A DNA stretch of 64,000 bases, taken from Neobacillus niacini (GTDB taxonomy: Bacteria > Bacillota > Bacilli > Bacillales > Cytobacillaceae). A model generated the notes under the pieces. That model had not been told where the DNA came from and ran no database searches. It worked only from the letters and a program-made list of their open reading frames with translations. The position numbers and the translations under genes are program-made. The DNA lies in assembly GCF_030817595.1 (NCBI RefSeq), contig NZ_JAUSZN010000001.1:2116001-2180000 (forward strand). Reading direction: 5' to 3'. Below are positions 7,618 through 16,337 of the stretch, piece by piece (position 1 is the stretch's first letter; the number at the start of each line of letters is the position of its first letter).

Positions 7618-9021
7618 TTATTTTGTAGTAAAACTAAAAAGCTTTTCTAAATGACGAACAATTTCACCTTTATCAGCTTCAACAACTTCTACATATTGTG
7701 GTTTATTAAATAATTGATTTATTTGCTCAGGGAATGTCTGCTGGATCTGACAACGCTCAATGGATTCATTAAATTTTGCCGGATGAGCAGTTGATAATGT
7801 GACACAAATCTCACCAGGTTTATTACAGCTTTCGTATGCAGCTACCCCACAGGCAGTATGGGGGTCTAGTAAATAACTGGTTTCTGTATTGTACTTACTA
7901 ATTGTTTGCAAGCATTCTTCCCCTTTAACACCGTGTGCTGCAAAATCCTGCTGCACCTTATGAAGCAGCTCGTCGCTTACAACAATTTTTCCTTCTGAAT
8001 TGAATTTCTCCATTAAGTCCGACACGGCCTTTGGATCTTCTTCAAGCAAGTAATATAGATAGCGTTCAAAATTGCTTGCTACCTGGATATCCATCGAAGG
8101 GCTGAAAGTGCTGCGGAATTCACCGGGCTTGTACACTCCATCATGGATAAAATCTTCTAAAATATTATTTTCGTTAGTGGCAACGATAAGTTTCCCAACC
8201 GGCAGTCCCATTTTCTTTGCAAGATAACCAGCAAAGATATCGCCAAAATTTCCAGTCGGCACACTAAAGTTAATCGTCGTTAAATCAGTTTCCTTTTTTA
8301 CCTGGAAATACGCATAGAAATAATAAACCGTCTGTGCCATGATTCGAACAAAGTTAATTGAATTGATCGCACGCATATGGTATTTGTTTTTAAAATCCAC
8401 ATCAGCGAACAATTCCTTGATGATTCTTTGACCATCATCAAATGTTCCTTTAATAGCAAGATTCAAAACACTTTTATCATCAACAGTGGTCATTTGTAAT
8501 TCTTGTACCTTACTTACTTTGCCATGTGGGTGCAAAATACAAATGCGAATGCCTTCTTTTCCTCTGACACCCTCAATCGCTGAGGCGCCTGTATCCCCTG
8601 AAGTGGCACCGAGAATATGAATCGACTCCCCTGTCTTTTTGGATACATAGGAATACAAATTTCCTAAGAATTGAAGCGCAATATCTTTAAAAGCAAAGGT
8701 TGGGCCGTGGAAAAGTTCTAAAACATACATGTTATCCTTCAGCTTTTGAACAGGTGTAACCTCTGGGTGGCGGAAGGTCGCATAACTTTTCTCGATTAGT
8801 TCTTTCAAGTCATTGTCTGGAATTTCACCATCAACATAATAGGAAAAGATTTCGTATGCTAATTCCTGATACGTTAACTTAGACATTGCGTCTAATTTTC
8901 CTGCAGGAATTTGTGGAATTTTTTCCGGTACTAATAGTCCTCCATCATTTGCCAGCCCCATTAGGACTGTGTCGATAAAACCAATTTTACTTACGTTGCC
9001 GCGTGTACTAACAAAGTTCAT
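7618..9021 (-). CDS. thrC: Threonine synthase
   Basis: 467 residues, the long type of threonine synthase (yeast/proteobacterial form). It converts O-phosphohomoserine to threonine with pyridoxal phosphate. The PLP lysine lies in HGPTFAFKD near residue 110, after the N-terminal MNFVSTRG and DGGLLVPE motifs. The phosphate-binding SGDTGASAIEG segment and the C-terminal DPHTACGVAA and LSTAHPAKF motifs are present, so the enzyme looks complete. Start ATG has GGAGG six bases upstream. It stands alone with its own terminator and no thrB or hom beside it. The long form differs from the short Bacillus operon ThrC, so it may be a second copy; that needs the whole genome. Confidence 0.95.
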   Translation of the reverse strand: MNFVSTRGNVSKIGFIDTVLMGLANDGGLLVPEKIPQIPAGKLDAMSKLTYQELAYEIFSYYVDGEIPDNDLKELIEKSYATFRHPEVTPVQKLKDNMYVLELFHGPTFAFKDIALQFLGNLYSYVSKKTGESIHILGATSGDTGASAIEGVRGKEGIRICILHPHGKVSKVQELQMTTVDDKSVLNLAIKGTFDDGQRIIKELFADVDFKNKYHMRAINSINFVRIMAQTVYYFYAYFQVKKETDLTTINFSVPTGNFGDIFAGYLAKKMGLPVGKLIVATNENNILEDFIHDGVYKPGEFRSTFSPSMDIQVASNFERYLYYLLEEDPKAVSDLMEKFNSEGKIVVSDELLHKVQQDFAAHGVKGEECLQTISKYNTETSYLLDPHTACGVAAYESCNKPGEICVTLSTAHPAKFNESIERCQIQQTFPEQINQLFNKPQYVEVVEADKGEIVRHLEKLFSFTTK

Positions 9022-9157
9022 AGCTGCCTCCAGTATATTAAAAGTTTGATTGCCTCAGTTTTGAAGAGAAAGAATGCTTTATTTTAAAGTGGTAAAATAT
9101 AAATTCCATTTTAACATAATTGAGTGAATAGTCTATGAATTATTGTTAGAATTTTCA

Positions 9158-9793
9158 TTATTCATTACTTTTAATGACAAATTCAGATTTTTGATGTCTT
9201 GAAACAAATTTATTATTGGTAATCCAGAAACGCCATGGATAATCCTTGGCTTCACCCGAGTTATCTATTCCAATCCTTTTTCCGACTGAGATGCGTTCCG
9301 GACAAATACCTCTAGCTATATATAAAGGTGGAAGTGTAAGTGAGCTGCCGTAGTCCCCCATTGTAATGCCCAATGATTTTGTCAATTTTCCAGGGCCATT
9401 TGTCAAATTATTCAGGTCTTGAATTCCTCTTCTGGTTTTCATCAGCTCGATACCATACCGAGGTTCTAGAGCACGGACCAGTACGGCTTCAGGTTTTTCT
9501 TCACCCCCGCTGACTACATTGAAAAGGCAATGGGTATGCATGAGATACGTATAGGCAAGCCCTGAACGATGGAACATGACCTCCGTTCTAGCCGTCCGCT
9601 TATTATTGTAACTATGCGCAGCCCTATCACCTGGACCGATATATGCCTCTGTTTCTACAATATATCCTGCAGCCATCCCCTGATCGCTTTCTTTTACGAG
9701 GAGGCACCCGAGCAATGCCTTTGCTAGATCCAAGGTAGGTTGTTCATAAAATTCCTGAGGTAGTGGAACGATTTCTTTTGGAGAATCTTCCAT
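9158..9793 (-). CDS. 3-methyladenine DNA glycosylase (AAG/Mpg family)
   Basis: 211 residues from ATG 9793, chosen over ATG 9808 because GGAGG lies seven bases before it. The family removes alkylated purines such as 3-methyladenine and hypoxanthine from DNA. The signature VETEAYIGPGDRAAHS with the catalytic Glu, the DNA-intercalating YTYLMHTHCLFNVV region, the VLVRALEP motif and GPGKLTKSLGI are all present, and the length is normal for the family. The gene stands alone after thrC with no shared operon evident. Confidence 0.92.
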   Translation of the reverse strand: MEDSPKEIVPLPQEFYEQPTLDLAKALLGCLLVKESDQGMAAGYIVETEAYIGPGDRAAHSYNNKRTARTEVMFHRSGLAYTYLMHTHCLFNVVSGGEEKPEAVLVRALEPRYGIELMKTRRGIQDLNNLTNGPGKLTKSLGITMGDYGSSLTLPPLYIARGICPERISVGKRIGIDNSGEAKDYPWRFWITNNKFVSRHQKSEFVIKSNE

Positions 9794-9895
9794 GACAGTT
9801 GCCTCCATTTAGGTGATTTTCTTATTGTTTTACCCATATTAACGAGGAGTATTAAAAAAAGTATAATAGAAAGAATTTATTTAAGGACAAATGTT

Positions 9896-9928
9896 AACTG
9901 GCACCCTCCTGCGCGGAAGGTGCCAGTT
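9896..9928 (-). terminator. GGCACC-type hairpin after the RocB-like gene
   Basis: Ten-base arms at 9896-9905 and 9919-9928 pair perfectly, with a partly paired 13-base centre. It lies eight bases after the minus-strand stop at 9936. The T tail is weak. The core matches the hairpins at 7582-7604 and 33871-33895. Confidence 0.65.
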
Positions 9929-9935
9929 TCTTAAA

Positions 9936-11564
9936 TCAATGAACAGATTGACACATGCTCTTAATAATCATTTTTATCATATTTTCAACTAGATATGGAA
10001 CCTCTTCGAAAGAGTTTTTTATGTGCAGTCTTTCTGTTCGTTTGTGGGCATCTTTCCCAAATGGACCGACATTTAGGACAGGTGCACAAAGCTGGGTCAT
10101 GGCATCAAAAGGTATACAGTAACTGCTTCCCCATACTGGTGTATTCGCTTTAAATGCAGTCCACCCTTCGCCTTCATCATGATAGTTCACATAGCTTAAG
10201 TCACTTATTCCATTAAAATAATGCACCTGTTTTACAGGTAAATTAAATCTTCTCTGTCCTATGTCCCTAACAAACTGGACACATCTCTTGACGAGGTCAT
10301 CATCAGATGAATTAACCGCCGGATAATAAGGTGGTGCATAGAGTAAGACGATTGCTGGTGCAAGCTCCTGACATTCAATCATTAGACTGTCCGCTATTCG
10401 TATTGATTTTTCACGGTCATCCCAGTTGGGCATAGCCTGAACTTGAGACTTTATTTCCTCCACAAAATCCAATCCGAATTTACGGGTCGCATGTGTTTGT
10501 AAATCCTCGTAACGCAACACACGGACTTCGCCCACTGGCTGAACAGAGTGCTTCAAACAAACCTCTTTATACGCTTGATTGCATGCTTCGGCAGCATCAA
10601 TGGCAACTGTTTCAAAAATCTCCATGATTTCATCTGCAGTCCGTTTCATTAAAAACACATTATATAACGCTGCAGTACGATAAGGTGTTTGAACAGAGTA
10701 TTCCATTCGTAAATCTTTTTGCTGGAGGGTAACAGGAAGTGGTGTAGTTTCACCATTCATCATTTCTTGCAGAGTTAAATTCCACTCCATTCTCTGCGTC
10801 AAAAATGAGGCAATAAATGGCGCTGTAATGCCACTTAGTGGTTCGCCGACATGTGTTTCTTTTCCATAAAAGAGTGCAGATGGCATAATTTTTCCAATGG
10901 ACCCAGAATACACATAAAAACTTCTGTCACCTGGTTCTTGCGTAAATACCGGCTCCCCATTTAGGAAAAGCTTATAGGTGAGATTATGTTTATCTTTTAA
11001 TTCCAACAGTTTCGTTACAGCCGCACGCATACCGGATGAGTTTACCTCTTCATCAGGGACAGTCAGCAGGAGGAGATTTATCGGCCATTTCTCAACCGTT
11101 GCTTTTTCCAATAACCCCATATGCATTGCCAGTCCCATCTTCATATCCATTGTGCCCCGGCCAAATAAATATTCACCAGATAGGAGATCATTAAGAGCCT
11201 CCCCGTCTAGTTCACCCATTCTATTTAATAGTAATTTCGTCAATTCCTCCGGCAGATAGGCATACTCCTCTAAGTCCCCATACTCTTCAGTGTTTACCGT
11301 ATCAAAATGACTTAGTAAAACAATTGTATCCTGTTCCTCACGATCACACTTATACAACCCTGCTAAAAATCTCCGCCCTAAATCAGCCTCATAAAGACCC
11401 AAAAGGTCGGGATTCTCTTGAAAATACTTTAACCCCTGAAGTTTCGCCTGAACCTTGCCAGGAAACTCACGCTCCCCATCAGTTAACGTCATGCTTTTCC
11501 AGCTCACCAGTTCACACAATAAACTCCGCAGCCTATCCGGTGTTCCCCACCTAAGATGTTCCAT
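9936..11564 (-). CDS. M20 family metallohydrolase, RocB-like (arginine utilisation)
   Basis: 542 residues from ATG 11564. That start is chosen because AAAGGGGG lies eight bases upstream; an upstream frame extension to 11621 has no site. The protein is a zinc peptidase of family M20 of the long RocB type. Metal-binding motifs are LLSHFDTVN, RGTMDMKMGLA and VPDEEVNSSG, and a C-terminal block has GISDLSYVN and FGKDAHKRTER. RocB accompanies arginine and ornithine catabolism in B. subtilis; its exact reaction is not settled. It is last in a four-gene minus-strand unit after an APC permease and two DDAH-family hydrolases, so a role in breakdown of an arginine-like compound or its peptide or amide is likely. 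Confidence 0.85.
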   Translation of the reverse strand: MEHLRWGTPDRLRSLLCELVSWKSMTLTDGEREFPGKVQAKLQGLKYFQENPDLLGLYEADLGRRFLAGLYKCDREEQDTIVLLSHFDTVNTEEYGDLEEYAYLPEELTKLLLNRMGELDGEALNDLLSGEYLFGRGTMDMKMGLAMHMGLLEKATVEKWPINLLLLTVPDEEVNSSGMRAAVTKLLELKDKHNLTYKLFLNGEPVFTQEPGDRSFYVYSGSIGKIMPSALFYGKETHVGEPLSGITAPFIASFLTQRMEWNLTLQEMMNGETTPLPVTLQQKDLRMEYSVQTPYRTAALYNVFLMKRTADEIMEIFETVAIDAAEACNQAYKEVCLKHSVQPVGEVRVLRYEDLQTHATRKFGLDFVEEIKSQVQAMPNWDDREKSIRIADSLMIECQELAPAIVLLYAPPYYPAVNSSDDDLVKRCVQFVRDIGQRRFNLPVKQVHYFNGISDLSYVNYHDEGEGWTAFKANTPVWGSSYCIPFDAMTQLCAPVLNVGPFGKDAHKRTERLHIKNSFEEVPYLVENMIKMIIKSMCQSVH

Positions 11565-11592
11565 AATCCTATCCCCCTTTACCAATCCAATA

Positions 11593-11638
11593 AGTGTCCA
11601 CCCTAGATGGACACTGTCCACGAGCGGTGCCTGTCACC
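11593..11638 (-). repeat. Intergenic palindromes between permease and RocB-like genes
   Basis: Two palindromes sit side by side: eight-base arms at 11593-11600 and 11608-11615, and GGTG..CACC at 11626-11638. Just outside them an eleven-base word (ATGTTTGTTTC) occurs at about 11639 and 11668. The first could be a weak terminator. The second resembles a short dispersed GGTGACAGGCACC motif I recall from Bacillus intergenic DNA. Confidence 0.45.
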
Positions 11639-11685
11639 AATGTTTGTTTCACCAATTATTATCAACCATGTTTGTTTCTGCCATG

Positions 11686-13095
11686 TTATCCTTTTATATT
11701 TGTTTCTGAGTTTGCTTTGGTTTGTTTGTTTTTGAAGTGGTAGGATACATAGCATATTACTAGGAATCCTAGACCGATTAGCAGCCCTATTAGCTGTGTT
11801 GGGTCAAAGGCAAGGAATATAAGTATGGATACGCAGAATACGATACATATCAATGGGATTAACGGGTACAATGGGACTTTGTATTGCAAGTCCTCTAATT
11901 TCCCACCGTCCTTCAAATATTTACGCCGGAACATTAACTGAGAGAGCGCAATTCCTATCCAGGAGATGGTTACGGATATTCCGGCAACAGACATCAATAG
12001 AACGAAAACTGTATCTGCGGCAATAACACTTGTCAATAGGGATAATAGTGAGAATATCATCGTAAAGACGAGAGCTGTAAATGGAACCTTACGTTTTGAA
12101 AGTTTCCCAAACCGTTTTGGTGCCATTCCCTCATGAGCCATTGCCCACAAAAGACGGGTGGACGCATAGATACAAGAGTTTCCTACTGATAATATCGCTG
12201 TCAGGATAACAAAATTCATTATATCTGGTGCGAATGGAATTCCAGCCAAATCCATTAAAGTAACGAATGGACTCTCGAGTAAACCGAGTTCCTCGGTTGG
12301 AAAAATTGCTGATAAGATTATAATAGAGGCCAAATAAAAGACAATGATCCTAAATAACACGTTGCGAATTGCACGAGGGATATTCTTAGAAGGTTCCTCG
12401 CTCTCTCCGGCAGCAATCCCGATTAATTCGGATCCTTGATAGGAAAAGATCACATTCATCATCGTGACAAAGAGAATAGCAATCCCAGCCGGGAATAAAC
12501 CAGATGGAGCTAGATTTTCTAATAGTGGAGCAGGTCTGTCTTCAAGAGGAATAATTCCAAAAATGGCTCCGGCACCTATTATGATAAAAAAGATAACAGC
12601 TATTACCTTGATACCGGCAAACCAGTATTCCGCCTCGGCGAAACCTCTTGTTGTTAAGGCATTAAGTCCGAATAACAACAGTATAAACAACGCACACCAT
12701 ATCCAGACGGAAACATCTGGGAACCACCTCTGCATCAAGATACCGGCCGCGGTAAACTCTACCCCTGCAGTAGTGGCCGACCCAATAAAATACATCCATC
12801 CTAAAGAAAACCCGGCAGAAGGACTAATGAATTTACTGGCATATGTTTGAAAAGAACCGGTTACCGGCATATGAACAGCGAGCTCTCCTAGGCAGACCAT
12901 GACCAAGTACAAAATAATCCCGCCAAACAAATACCCGACTAGTGCACCGCCGGCTCCCGATTGATTAATTGTATAACCAGCATTTAAAAACAAGCCCGTT
13001 CCAATAACTCCCCCTAATGAAAGCATAAATAAATGCCTGCGCTTCATGGAACGATTTAATTGATTTTCCTGACTTACCTGATTAACTGTTTCCAT
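11686..13095 (-). CDS. Amino acid permease (APC superfamily, RocC/RocE-like)
   Basis: 469 residues from ATG 13095. About twelve hydrophobic segments are visible. The first helix has the family motif SLGGVIGTGLFLNAG, and the sixth has the SYQGSELIGIAAGE region followed by PRAIRNV, typical of amino acid:proton symporters of the AAT family. Relatives RocC and RocE import arginine and ornithine. The gene follows the DDAH-family pair across a 230-base gap that holds a palindromic element, and precedes the RocB-like gene. It probably imports the arginine-like substrate of this operon. An upstream GTG at 13107 is in frame but lies within the ribosome site. Confidence 0.9.
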   Translation of the reverse strand: METVNQVSQENQLNRSMKRRHLFMLSLGGVIGTGLFLNAGYTINQSGAGGALVGYLFGGIILYLVMVCLGELAVHMPVTGSFQTYASKFISPSAGFSLGWMYFIGSATTAGVEFTAAGILMQRWFPDVSVWIWCALFILLLFGLNALTTRGFAEAEYWFAGIKVIAVIFFIIIGAGAIFGIIPLEDRPAPLLENLAPSGLFPAGIAILFVTMMNVIFSYQGSELIGIAAGESEEPSKNIPRAIRNVLFRIIVFYLASIIILSAIFPTEELGLLESPFVTLMDLAGIPFAPDIMNFVILTAILSVGNSCIYASTRLLWAMAHEGMAPKRFGKLSKRKVPFTALVFTMIFSLLSLLTSVIAADTVFVLLMSVAGISVTISWIGIALSQLMFRRKYLKDGGKLEDLQYKVPLYPLIPLICIVFCVSILIFLAFDPTQLIGLLIGLGFLVICYVSYHFKNKQTKANSETNIKG

Positions 13096-13158
13096 TCCCT
13101 CTCCCACCCCTCTTAAAATAGCTTTACCCCTTTATGAATAGCTGTTTATAATTTGGCT

Positions 13159-13286
13159 GTTGATTTGCGCACCAGGTGCTTCGCTTTCCGCGGGTACTAA
13201 CCGCCTCCTCGGCGCCATTGGCGCCTGCGGTATTTCCCCTGCCCCGTCCTCCCGGACGGAGTCTCGCACCTTCTGCACAAATCAAC
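13159..13286. repeat. 128-bp GC-rich palindromic element with 21-bp terminal inverted repeats
   Basis: The ends 13159-13179 and 13266-13286 are inverted copies (17 of 21 match). Inside are two smaller palindromes, GGCGCC-att-GGCGCC near 13211-13225 and CGTCC-tccc-GGACG near 13246-13258. The element is far more GC-rich than its surroundings, so it stands out from native intergenic DNA. It resembles a repeat I recall from many Bacillaceae genomes (GCTTTCCGCGGG...CTCGCACCTTC). It may act as a MITE-like element or as a structured RNA or terminator within the operon. Confidence 0.75.
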
Positions 13287-13327
13287 TAGGTACGAAATCA
13301 AGAATTGCATTTAATACAGGCTATTTA

Positions 13328-14089
13328 TTAAAAGCGCAGTGACAAGCAGCTTAATCCGCCATCCTGTTTACGGAATTCAGACATTTCGAGTTCGATTGTC
13401 TGGAAGCCTGCAGTAGTAATTTTTTGTTTTGTTATAGGATAACCCGCAGGGATGATGACAAAGTCATTTATACGGATACAATTTGCTGCGTATTCCTCTT
13501 CAGGTGGAACAACTATTTTTTGATATTGGTTAAACTCCGGATGATCAATAAATTCTCCTGCGACCACAATCGTTTGATTTCCTAAATAAGCAATACCTGT
13601 TTTTAAATGAAAGAATTTCTCTAACTGAACAATGGTACCTTTGTAACCTTCCAATTCTAGGATCGTTTTTAATTGCAACGCACCATCATGATTAGTTCTG
13701 GCCGAAATTCCTATATAAAAATGATCCTCAATCTGCAGGATATCACCTCCATCAAGAGTTCCTGGAGCCTTAATTTTATAAATAGATTCATAGAAAGACT
13801 TGAGTACAGGTTCCATTTCATGGATTTCTCCATTCCGGGAAAGTGCCCCTGGATTTGAAATCACAGCGAAATTAGGTGTCAATACCGCTGTATCCTCAAC
13901 GAAAGTAGAATCCGGAAATTCTATATTACTAGGAAGGACCGTTACGGTTGTTCCGCATTTTTTCAACGCCTCTATATAGGCCTGGTGCTGCTCTAAAGCT
14001 AGTTCGAGATTAGGTCTTCCTAAATCGGAAGTGGTTAAGCCATTGACATAGCTATCACTTGGTATTTTAACAATCGTATTGTTAAACAT
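13328..14089 (-). CDS. DDAH-family (dimethylarginine dimethylaminohydrolase-like) hydrolase
   Basis: 253 residues from ATG 14089, which has AAGGAG nine bases upstream. The family hydrolyses N-methylated arginines to citrulline using a Cys-His-Glu/Asp site in a pentein fold. Visible landmarks are FPDSTFVEDTAV, GTLDGGD, the His of KFFHLKTG and the C-terminal catalytic Cys in GGLSCLSLRF. All key residues are present, so an active enzyme is expected. It follows a second pentein-family gene by 17 bases. The true substrate (methylarginine, arginine, citrulline precursor or another guanidine) cannot be decided from sequence. Confidence 0.88.
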   Translation of the reverse strand: MFNNTIVKIPSDSYVNGLTTSDLGRPNLELALEQHQAYIEALKKCGTTVTVLPSNIEFPDSTFVEDTAVLTPNFAVISNPGALSRNGEIHEMEPVLKSFYESIYKIKAPGTLDGGDILQIEDHFYIGISARTNHDGALQLKTILELEGYKGTIVQLEKFFHLKTGIAYLGNQTIVVAGEFIDHPEFNQYQKIVVPPEEEYAANCIRINDFVIIPAGYPITKQKITTAGFQTIELEMSEFRKQDGGLSCLSLRF

Positions 14090-14106
14090 GACATTATTCT
14101 CCTTTT

Positions 14107-14973
14107 TTATCCTCTCACTACTGGACATGTTAAACATGTTGGTCCCCCCGTTCCTAAATAAGAAATTTCATTTCCTTCATATTCATAAACAGTTGCGCCT
14201 GCTTCAAGTAATTGCTCCTTTGTTGATGGATTACCTGAAACCATTACGCAGACTCTTGGCGCTAACGCAAGAACATTGCAGCCTAGACGGTGATACTCGT
14301 CATCGGGCACCTCTATTAATTGAAAACCTCGCTTGATTAACAGCTGCCGAAGAAATACCGGCATAAGCCTTGAATAAACCACTGCCAGGTTCTCGTCGAC
14401 GATACTAATAATGGACATGAGATGAAGACATTCTTCCTCCCCCTGGTCGTGAGGCAATTGAACAACAACGAACTCGTCTACCAACTCTTTTGTCATCTCC
14501 TGGATTTGTCTAATGGCCTCATCATTCGTCCGATAACCACGGCCAATCAATAACGTACGATCATCGAGCCATACAATGTCTCCTCCATCAGCCATCGCGT
14601 CCCCAGTCAGTTCTCCTAATATAGGAATCTTCTTTTCTTGCAAATATTGTTTATAAGCCTCAGCCTCTGGTTGTCGTAATTTTTTCCCAGATTTTAAAAT
14701 AATTGCCCCTTGTTTCGTAAATTTTACAGGATCATGGGCATAAAGGGAGTCTAATCCAACAGTCTCTGCTGCAGGTAAAAATTCAATTTCAGTCACATGT
14801 TCCTTAATGATGGAAAGAAACTGTTCAAATTCATCTTGTGCCTTAATAAAATCTGGTTCATTCATGTAGTTAAACCTTTTCCATTCATTTCCTAAATGGT
14901 CCTGACTGATAAAAGCATCCTTTGGATGTTTTAAAATCACCTTGTTAAGATTTTTGTACATTGATGATAACAA
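14107..14973 (-). CDS. Arginine deiminase-related/DDAH-like hydrolase
   Basis: 288 residues. The start is a TTG at 14973 with AAAGGAGG eight bases before it; the in-frame ATG at 14961 is too far away. The pentein-fold landmarks are LDSLYAHDP, GDAMADGGDIVWL, the HL of ECLHLMS and a C-terminal Cys in GGPTCLTCPV. It is more distant from typical DDAH than its neighbour and has an N-terminal region like amidinotransferase-family proteins. It is the first gene of the operon, 63 bases from a clear sigma-A promoter. The pair may act on successive guanidino substrates or form a hetero-oligomer. Confidence 0.85.
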   Translation of the reverse strand: MLSSMYKNLNKVILKHPKDAFISQDHLGNEWKRFNYMNEPDFIKAQDEFEQFLSIIKEHVTEIEFLPAAETVGLDSLYAHDPVKFTKQGAIILKSGKKLRQPEAEAYKQYLQEKKIPILGELTGDAMADGGDIVWLDDRTLLIGRGYRTNDEAIRQIQEMTKELVDEFVVVQLPHDQGEEECLHLMSIISIVDENLAVVYSRLMPVFLRQLLIKRGFQLIEVPDDEYHRLGCNVLALAPRVCVMVSGNPSTKEQLLEAGATVYEYEGNEISYLGTGGPTCLTCPVVRG

Positions 14974-14986
14974 ATTTTCAACCTCC

Positions 14987-15005
14987 TTTTCCGCATAGTG
15001 GAAAA
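14987..15005. promoter_or_regulatory. Candidate IclR operator over the ribosome site of the DDAH operon
   Basis: Perfect palindrome with arms TTTTCC (14987-14992) and GGAAAA (15000-15005) around seven bases. It lies between the promoter and the TTG start, where a bound repressor would block transcription. The divergent IclR gene is the natural candidate. Confidence 0.5.
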
Positions 15006-15035
15006 CTTTTTCTTTTAATGGAAACTTATAATATG

Positions 15036-15064
15036 ATATTATTAAAACTAGAAATACTTGTCAA
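15036..15064 (-). promoter_or_regulatory. Sigma-A promoter of the DDAH/permease/RocB operon
   Basis: On the minus strand TTGACA (15059-15064) is followed by exactly 17 bases and TAATAT (15036-15041). Transcription would start near 15029, upstream of the palindromic operator. Confidence 0.75.
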
Positions 15065-15143
15065 TGAATTTTGAATTTACTGAAAAAAATAATTATTCCT
15101 TTCTTTACGTAGTTGATAAACATAATGATTGGGGTTGAATAAA

Positions 15144-15914
15144 TTGCAAACAATTGACCGAGCTATGCAAGTAATTAAAGTTCTATCCCAAAGTGATACT
15201 AAAAATTGGTTCTCGATTACAGATTTATCAAAGGAGTGTGAATTGCCTGTAAGCACCATGCATCGTCTTCTACAATCCATGATCAAACATGGATTAATTC
15301 AGCAGGATCCGAATCTTAAACTCTATTCATTGGGGTATTCCTGGCTGGAATATGGCTTACAAATGTATGATACCTTTGATTTTGTCGGGCTGATCCGCCC
15401 TGAAATGGAGTCATTAATGCATAAAGTGGAGGAGAGCGTTTATTTCAGTAAGCCTATTGGCTTGGAAGCTTTAGTGGTCGAAAGAATTGATTGTCCGCAT
15501 AATCCAATCCGGATTTATGACCAGTTGGGAATTAGAATCCCAATGAATATCGGGGCTGCCAATAAAGTCATGCTGGCCCATATGAATAGGGGCGAGGCTT
15601 TAAAAATCATAAGTGAGTTAGTACCAAAAGAAGAAATGGATTCGTTTTTACAACAGCTAAACACCATTCAGCAAAAAGGTTTTGGAGAAAGCCACGGAGA
15701 AAGAACCAAAGGCACCTCCTCTGTCGCCGCTCCCATATTCAATCACTCCAACGAATTAATAGGAGCATTAAGTATTGGTTACGTTGACATCAACCAAACA
15801 GATGAAAAACAACAGTTATTAATTGAAAAAGTTATTCAATACGGCTTGCGAATATCAGCCAAACTAGGCAATAAACTTTATATCCAAACTAAAAAAAACA
15901 TTAAGGAAACATAA
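15144..15914 (+). CDS. IclR family transcriptional regulator
   Basis: About 256 residues. The N-terminal winged helix (FSITDLSKECELPVSTMHRLLQSM) is followed by the IclR ligand-binding domain with VYFSKPIG, NIGAANKVMLA and TSSVAAPIF. It is divergent from the DDAH operon and most likely controls it, perhaps through the palindrome at 14987-15005. The start is uncertain: a TTG at 15144 (protein begins LQTIDRAMQ) has GGGGTT upstream, while the TTG at 15129 has no ribosome site. A terminator follows. Confidence 0.88.
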   Translation: MQTIDRAMQVIKVLSQSDTKNWFSITDLSKECELPVSTMHRLLQSMIKHGLIQQDPNLKLYSLGYSWLEYGLQMYDTFDFVGLIRPEMESLMHKVEESVYFSKPIGLEALVVERIDCPHNPIRIYDQLGIRIPMNIGAANKVMLAHMNRGEALKIISELVPKEEMDSFLQQLNTIQQKGFGESHGERTKGTSSVAAPIFNHSNELIGALSIGYVDINQTDEKQQLLIEKVIQYGLRISAKLGNKLYIQTKKNIKET

Positions 15915-15977
15915 ATAAAGCCCAGTGAAAACTCATTACTTGGAGTGAATCTTTTAAGTATAGTCAAGTAATTGGCA

Positions 15978-16009
15978 GGCGAAATTAACACTAATATTTT
16001 TAATTCGCC
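15978..16009 (+). other. AT-rich hairpin downstream of the IclR gene
   Basis: Inverted arms GGCGAAATTA (15978-15987) and TAATTCGCC (16001-16009) sit between the IclR stop and its terminator. No function is evident. Confidence 0.35.
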
Positions 16010-16021
16010 GCAGACTGTCAA

Positions 16022-16050
16022 AGCACCCAATAAGCGGGTGCCTTTTTTTT
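16022..16050 (+). terminator. Rho-independent terminator of the IclR gene
   Basis: Arms GCACCC (16023-16028) and GGGTGC (16036-16041) are followed by eight T on the plus strand, ending at the stop codon of the opposing small gene. Confidence 0.85.
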
Positions 16051-16203
16051 CTATGGTTCAATTTTCCTTGTTACTTTGTTATCCACACTAGCGTATTCCG
16101 TTCCATATTTGCCTGAAGACCCAGCTTGGTGTCGCGACGCCTCCGCTTGATTAGCAAGTATTTCAGCCTCTGATGAACGACTGTTCTTTTTGTTATCTGC
16201 CAT
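16051..16203 (-). CDS. Small acid-soluble spore protein-like gene (gamma type)
   Basis: A 50-residue protein: hydrophilic, rich in Ser, Ala, Asn and Lys, with no hydrophobic segment. It has the segment GKYGTEYAS, close to the GTEFAS repeat of gamma-type small acid-soluble spore proteins (SspE), which store amino acids in the spore and are cut by the germination protease. GGAGGTGA lies eight bases before the ATG, a strong ribosome site that supports a real gene. Only one such segment is present, whereas SspE usually has two. The family assignment is tentative, but the coding call is firm. It is monocistronic between the IclR terminator and glpD. Confidence 0.7.
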   Translation of the reverse strand: MADNKKNSRSSEAEILANQAEASRHQAGSSGKYGTEYASVDNKVTRKIEP

Positions 16204-16337
16204 TAAAAATCACCTCCAAATTTTAATGTAACCAATAATTTCAAGTTTATCTTAGTATAATAATCACACTTAGTTCACATATATAGATAAATCTAATACT
16301 CCTTTTAAAAAGCAAAAAAGAGAGAGCACCAGCTCCC

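Noticed and set aside
12464..12850. 128-codon plus-strand frame
   Set aside because: Antisense shadow of the amino acid permease gene; composition mirrors its hydrophobic codons.
13160..13342. 60-codon plus-strand frame upstream of the DDAH gene end
   Set aside because: It spans the GC-rich palindromic element and lacks a ribosome site and family features.
14079..14336. 85-codon plus-strand frame over the DDAH gene junction
   Set aside because: Antisense to two conserved hydrolase genes and no ribosome site.
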